Source: Bacillota bacterium | GTDB taxonomy: Bacteria; Bacillota; Clostridia; Christensenellales; UMGS416 | Direction of reading: 5' to 3' | NCBI GenBank assembly: GCA_023409755.1 | Contig: JAEYRA010000192.1 | Coordinates: 1 to 7,602 of the forward strand | DNA length: 7,602 nucleotides | Shown: piece by piece, positions 5,460 through 7,602 of the stretch | How the letters are laid out: the number at the start of each line of letters is the position of its first letter | Position numbering within the stretch: position 1 is the stretch's first letter | The notes under the pieces: model-generated | What the model saw: only the letters and a program-made list of their open reading frames with translations | What the model was told of the DNA's origin: nothing | The model's database searches: none | Program-made: the position numbers and the translations under genes

Positions 5460-6894
5460 AGTCCCGCCATCTCCGGTCCACCAGCGCGCGGACCTCCTCA
5501 CTCATCACGATGTCGTCGGGCCAGGGGCGGTCGTGGCCCTCGTCGGGGCCTTTGCGGGTGGCATCAATGCCCATGCGCGTGCCATAATGCGGCAGGCGGC
5601 TGGCATGGTCGAGAGCATCGAGCGGCCCGTCGTCCAGCACCACATCCCGTCGTGCGTCAATGTTATTGAAGGCCCGCCAGGCCACCTCTGACAGGTTCTG
5701 GGGGCTCAACTCGGCGTCCACCACCACGATGAGCTTGGTGTACATCATTTGCCCCATGCCCCACAGGCCGTGCATGACCTTGCGCGCCTGCCCCGGGAAC
5801 CGCTTGCGGATGGAGACGACCACGCAGTTGTGGAACACGCCCTCCAGCGGGAAGTTGATGTCCACAATCTCGGGGAACAGCGTTTTGAGGAACGGCAGGA
5901 AAATACGCTCGGTGGCCTTGCCAAGGTAGGCGTCCTCCATGGGTGGGCGGCCCACGATGGTGGCCGGGTAGACCGGGTTCCGCCGGTGGGTGATGCACTC
6001 CACATGGAAGACAGGGTAGTCATCCGCCAGCGAGTAATAGCCGGTGTGGTCGCCGAAAGGGCCCTCCCGCCGCAGGGGTTCGTCCACGTCCACATGGCCT
6101 TCCAGCACATACTCCGCATCGGCCGGCACCCAGATGTCATTGGTGACACTGCGCACCATGGTGACCGGCGCGCGCCGCAGGAAGCCCGCCAGCATCATCT
6201 CATCGATGCCGTGGGGCAGGGGCGCGGTGGCCGAATAGGTGACCGCCGGGTCACAGCCCAGCGCCACCGAGACGGGCATGTGCCCGCCCAGTTTGCGGTA
6301 TTTGTCATAGGTCTCCCGCCCGTCCTTGTGCAGGTGCCAGTGCATGCCCGTGGTGGCCCGGTCGTAGACCTGCAGCCGATACATGCCCACGTTTTGGGCA
6401 CCGGTGTCGGGGTCGCGCGTGAAGACGAGGGGCAGTGTGACAAACCGCCCACCATCCTGCGGCCAGCACTGCAGAATGGGCAGGGCCGTGAGGTCGGGCT
6501 CGCGCTCCACCACCTGCTGACAGGCCCCCCGCCCCGGCAGGCGGATGGGGAACACCGACAGCAGCCGGGTGGCCCGGGGGGCGAAGCGCACCGCCCGCGG
6601 GAGGCTCGTATAGTTGGCCATGTTGAGGAAGTCGTTGATGTCCTCCCCGGCGTCGTCCAGCCGCTCCACCCCCAGGGCGAGGGCCATGCGCCGCTCGCTC
6701 CCCAGGGCATTCAAAAGCACCGGATAGGCGCTTCCCCGGGGGTGCTCAAAGAGTAGCGCGGGGCCGCCGGCCTTGACCATGCGGTCGGCGATCTCGGTCA
6801 TCTCCAACACCGGGTCCACCTCGGCGGTCACCCGTTTGAGCTCGCCCCGCGCCTCCAGGGCCTTGATAAAATCCTGTAAATCCCGGTATGCCAT
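5446..6894 (-). CDS. ubiD: UbiD-family decarboxylase, probable menaquinone MqnL type
   Basis: The product is 482 aa, the usual size of UbiD enzymes, which remove a ring carboxylate using prenyl-FMN, Mn2+ and K+. Recognisable parts are QNVGMYRLQVYD (167-178) with Arg173, MHWHLHKDG (184-192), and REGPFGDHTGYY (276-287) carrying Glu277 and Asp282. Arg173, Glu277 and Asp282 match the Arg-Glu-Glu/Asp catalytic set. Asn168, His189 and Glu232 are plausible metal ligands. The C-terminal part (YTKLIVVVDAE, 385-395) is also typical. The ATG at 6894 is preferred over 6912 and 6978 because GGAG lies just upstream and the likely promoter is at 6928-6957, which the longest frame would overrun. It is the first gene of the operon. 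In this context it likely acts on the prenylated dihydroxynaphthoate made by the next gene product; action on another aromatic acid cannot be excluded. Confidence 0.95.
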   Translation of the reverse strand: MAYRDLQDFIKALEARGELKRVTAEVDPVLEMTEIADRMVKAGGPALLFEHPRGSAYPVLLNALGSERRMALALGVERLDDAGEDINDFLNMANYTSLPRAVRFAPRATRLLSVFPIRLPGRGACQQVVEREPDLTALPILQCWPQDGGRFVTLPLVFTRDPDTGAQNVGMYRLQVYDRATTGMHWHLHKDGRETYDKYRKLGGHMPVSVALGCDPAVTYSATAPLPHGIDEMMLAGFLRRAPVTMVRSVTNDIWVPADAEYVLEGHVDVDEPLRREGPFGDHTGYYSLADDYPVFHVECITHRRNPVYPATIVGRPPMEDAYLGKATERIFLPFLKTLFPEIVDINFPLEGVFHNCVVVSIRKRFPGQARKVMHGLWGMGQMMYTKLIVVVDAELSPQNLSEVAWRAFNNIDARRDVVLDDGPLDALDHASRLPHYGTRMGIDATRKGPDEGHDRPWPDDIVMSEEVRALVDRRWRDYGLD

Positions 6895-6927
6895 CGGTCT
6901 CCGTCCTGTCATTTTGGTAACTTGAAT

Positions 6928-6957
6928 AGTATACCACACAAGGAGAAGCCGCGGCAA
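6928..6957 (-). promoter_or_regulatory. Probable promoter of the ubiD operon
   Basis: Read leftward, TATACT (6933-6928) is a good -10 box with an extended TGG just before it. TTGCCG (6957-6952), 18 bp away, is a moderate -35 box. The predicted start near 6921 leaves a leader of about 27 nt before the ATG at 6894. No riboswitch would fit in such a short leader. Confidence 0.55.
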
Positions 6958-7068
6958 AGGGCCACCCAAATCGACCAAACTGGGGCTGAACGCTATACCA
7001 AGGTACAGTTTCGCGCCAGTTCACGAAAATGTGACCATTTTTTGCTGCCTTAAATCGGGCCATAATGA

Positions 7069-7096
7069 TTGAAAAAAGTAAATAACCCTGTATAAT
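7069..7096 (+). promoter_or_regulatory. Promoter of the sortase gene
   Basis: TTGAAA (7069-7074) and a consensus TATAAT (7091-7096) are spaced by 16 bp, about 25 bp before the sortase ATG. An A-rich tract follows the -35 box. The match is close to the sigma-A consensus, so strong basal expression is likely unless it is repressed. Confidence 0.75.
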
Positions 7097-7121
7097 TTAC
7101 AGTAATGGGAGTAACTAACAA

Positions 7122-7602
7122 ATGAAAAATAAGGCCGACAACCCATCGGGAGTTCGCCGGGCCGGTTCACCGACCCGTTTGATCCTGCGCCTTGTGGGAG
7201 TGGTTCTCATCGTAGCGGCTCTGGTGCTCATCGGCAACTCCGCGTGGACACTGTGGCGCGCGGACGCCGACACCAGCGAAGCCCTGCAGGACGCGGAAGC
7301 CATGCTAAGCGCCGCCCGCGGTGCTTCGATACAACCCGCCACCCCCAGCGCAACCAATAACCCCGACGACAACGCCATACCCGAAGACGATCCCTTCGTC
7401 GACGCAACGGACGACGCGTCGCCCGACCCCAGCGCCAGCCCCGACGCACCGGGCAAAGCCAGCAACATCATGGGCATCCTGCACTTTGACAGCCTGGGCG
7501 GCCGCAAGGTGCCGCTGCTGGAGGGCACAAGCAACCGCGACCTGGCCCGCGGGGCCGGCCACCACAGACGCTCCTCTCAGCCCGGTCAGGTGGGCAACAG
7601 CG
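7122..7602 (+). CDS. Class D-type sortase, 5' part only (cut by window end)
   Basis: The first 160 codons are visible and the frame is open to the right edge. A short basic cytoplasmic head (1-19) leads to one membrane anchor (about 20-38). A long linker rich in Asp, Pro, Ala and Ser (about 51-113) follows, and then the start of the sortase barrel: MGILHFDSLGGRKVPLLEG (117-135), TSNRDLARGAGHH (136-148) and QPGQVGNS (153-160). This pattern, normally GxLxIPxLG...VxEG...LxxGaGHy...PGxxGN, is that of class D/E-type sortases, which join proteins to the cell wall. The catalytic His, Cys and Arg lie beyond the edge. The ATG at 7122 follows GGGAG with 10-nt spacing. The gene is divergent from ubiD and has its own promoter, so a shared function is not implied. 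Confidence 0.8.
   Translation, partial: MKNKADNPSGVRRAGSPTRLILRLVGVVLIVAALVLIGNSAWTLWRADADTSEALQDAEAMLSAARGASIQPATPSATNNPDDNAIPEDDPFVDATDDASPDPSASPDAPGKASNIMGILHFDSLGGRKVPLLEGTSNRDLARGAGHHRRSSQPGQVGNS

Noticed and set aside
4578..6894. Ubiquinone biosynthesis as the role of ubiD/ubiA/ubiX
   Set aside because: The other genes and the riboswitch point to a monoderm, a group not known to make ubiquinone. The UbiA sequence motifs resemble the MqnP group used for menaquinone.
6895..6978. N-terminal extension of UbiD to the upstream start
   Set aside because: The extra 28 residues do not match the family start, and the region contains the likely promoter. The ATG at 6894 has a GGAG upstream and gives the normal UbiD length.

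Overview
The window is GC-rich bacterial DNA, probably from a high-GC Bacillota (Clostridia-like) or related monoderm. The evidence is a lipoprotein substrate-binding protein, a class D-type sortase, Shine-Dalgarno sequences at most starts, a GEMM-I riboswitch in front of an intrinsic terminator, and a UbiA/UbiD/UbiX set of the futalosine-menaquinone type. The species cannot be named from this sequence.

Layout, left to right. Positions 1-716 hold no convincing gene: there are two diverged ~95-bp direct repeats, a near-perfect GC-rich palindrome and an intrinsic terminator pointing leftward. Positions 717-1445 form one minus-strand transcription unit: promoter (1417-1445), GEMM-I cyclic-dinucleotide aptamer (1312-1409), terminator/antiterminator platform (1241-1325), RBS, a small basic coiled-coil protein of unknown function (717-1214) and the terminator at 565-600. 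Positions 1493-6894 form a tightly packed six-gene minus-strand operon, in transcription order ubiD, ubiA (mqnP-like), ubiX, substrate-binding lipoprotein, ABC ATPase and ABC permease. Four of the five junctions overlap (14, 4, 1 and 4 nt) and the fifth has a 10-nt gap. Positions 6895-7121 are a divergent promoter region, and from 7122 a plus-strand sortase gene runs off the right edge.

How the genes may work together. UbiX makes prenyl-FMN, the cofactor of the UbiD decarboxylase. The UbiA-type enzyme prenylates an aromatic acid that UbiD then decarboxylates. These are the last steps before methylation in the futalosine route to menaquinone. Co-translation with a complete ABC importer (lipoprotein, ATPase, permease) suggests, as inference, that the cell imports an aromatic precursor or another compound tied to quinone synthesis.

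The most notable regulatory element is the riboswitch. It has the GAAA tetraloop and its 11-nt receptor. The position equivalent to G20 of the Vibrio Vc2 aptamer reads A, a change known to relax or switch specificity toward 3',3'-cGAMP. Part of the aptamer 3' strand is exactly complementary to the downstream terminator, which predicts a ligand-OFF switch controlling an uncharacterised coiled-coil protein.
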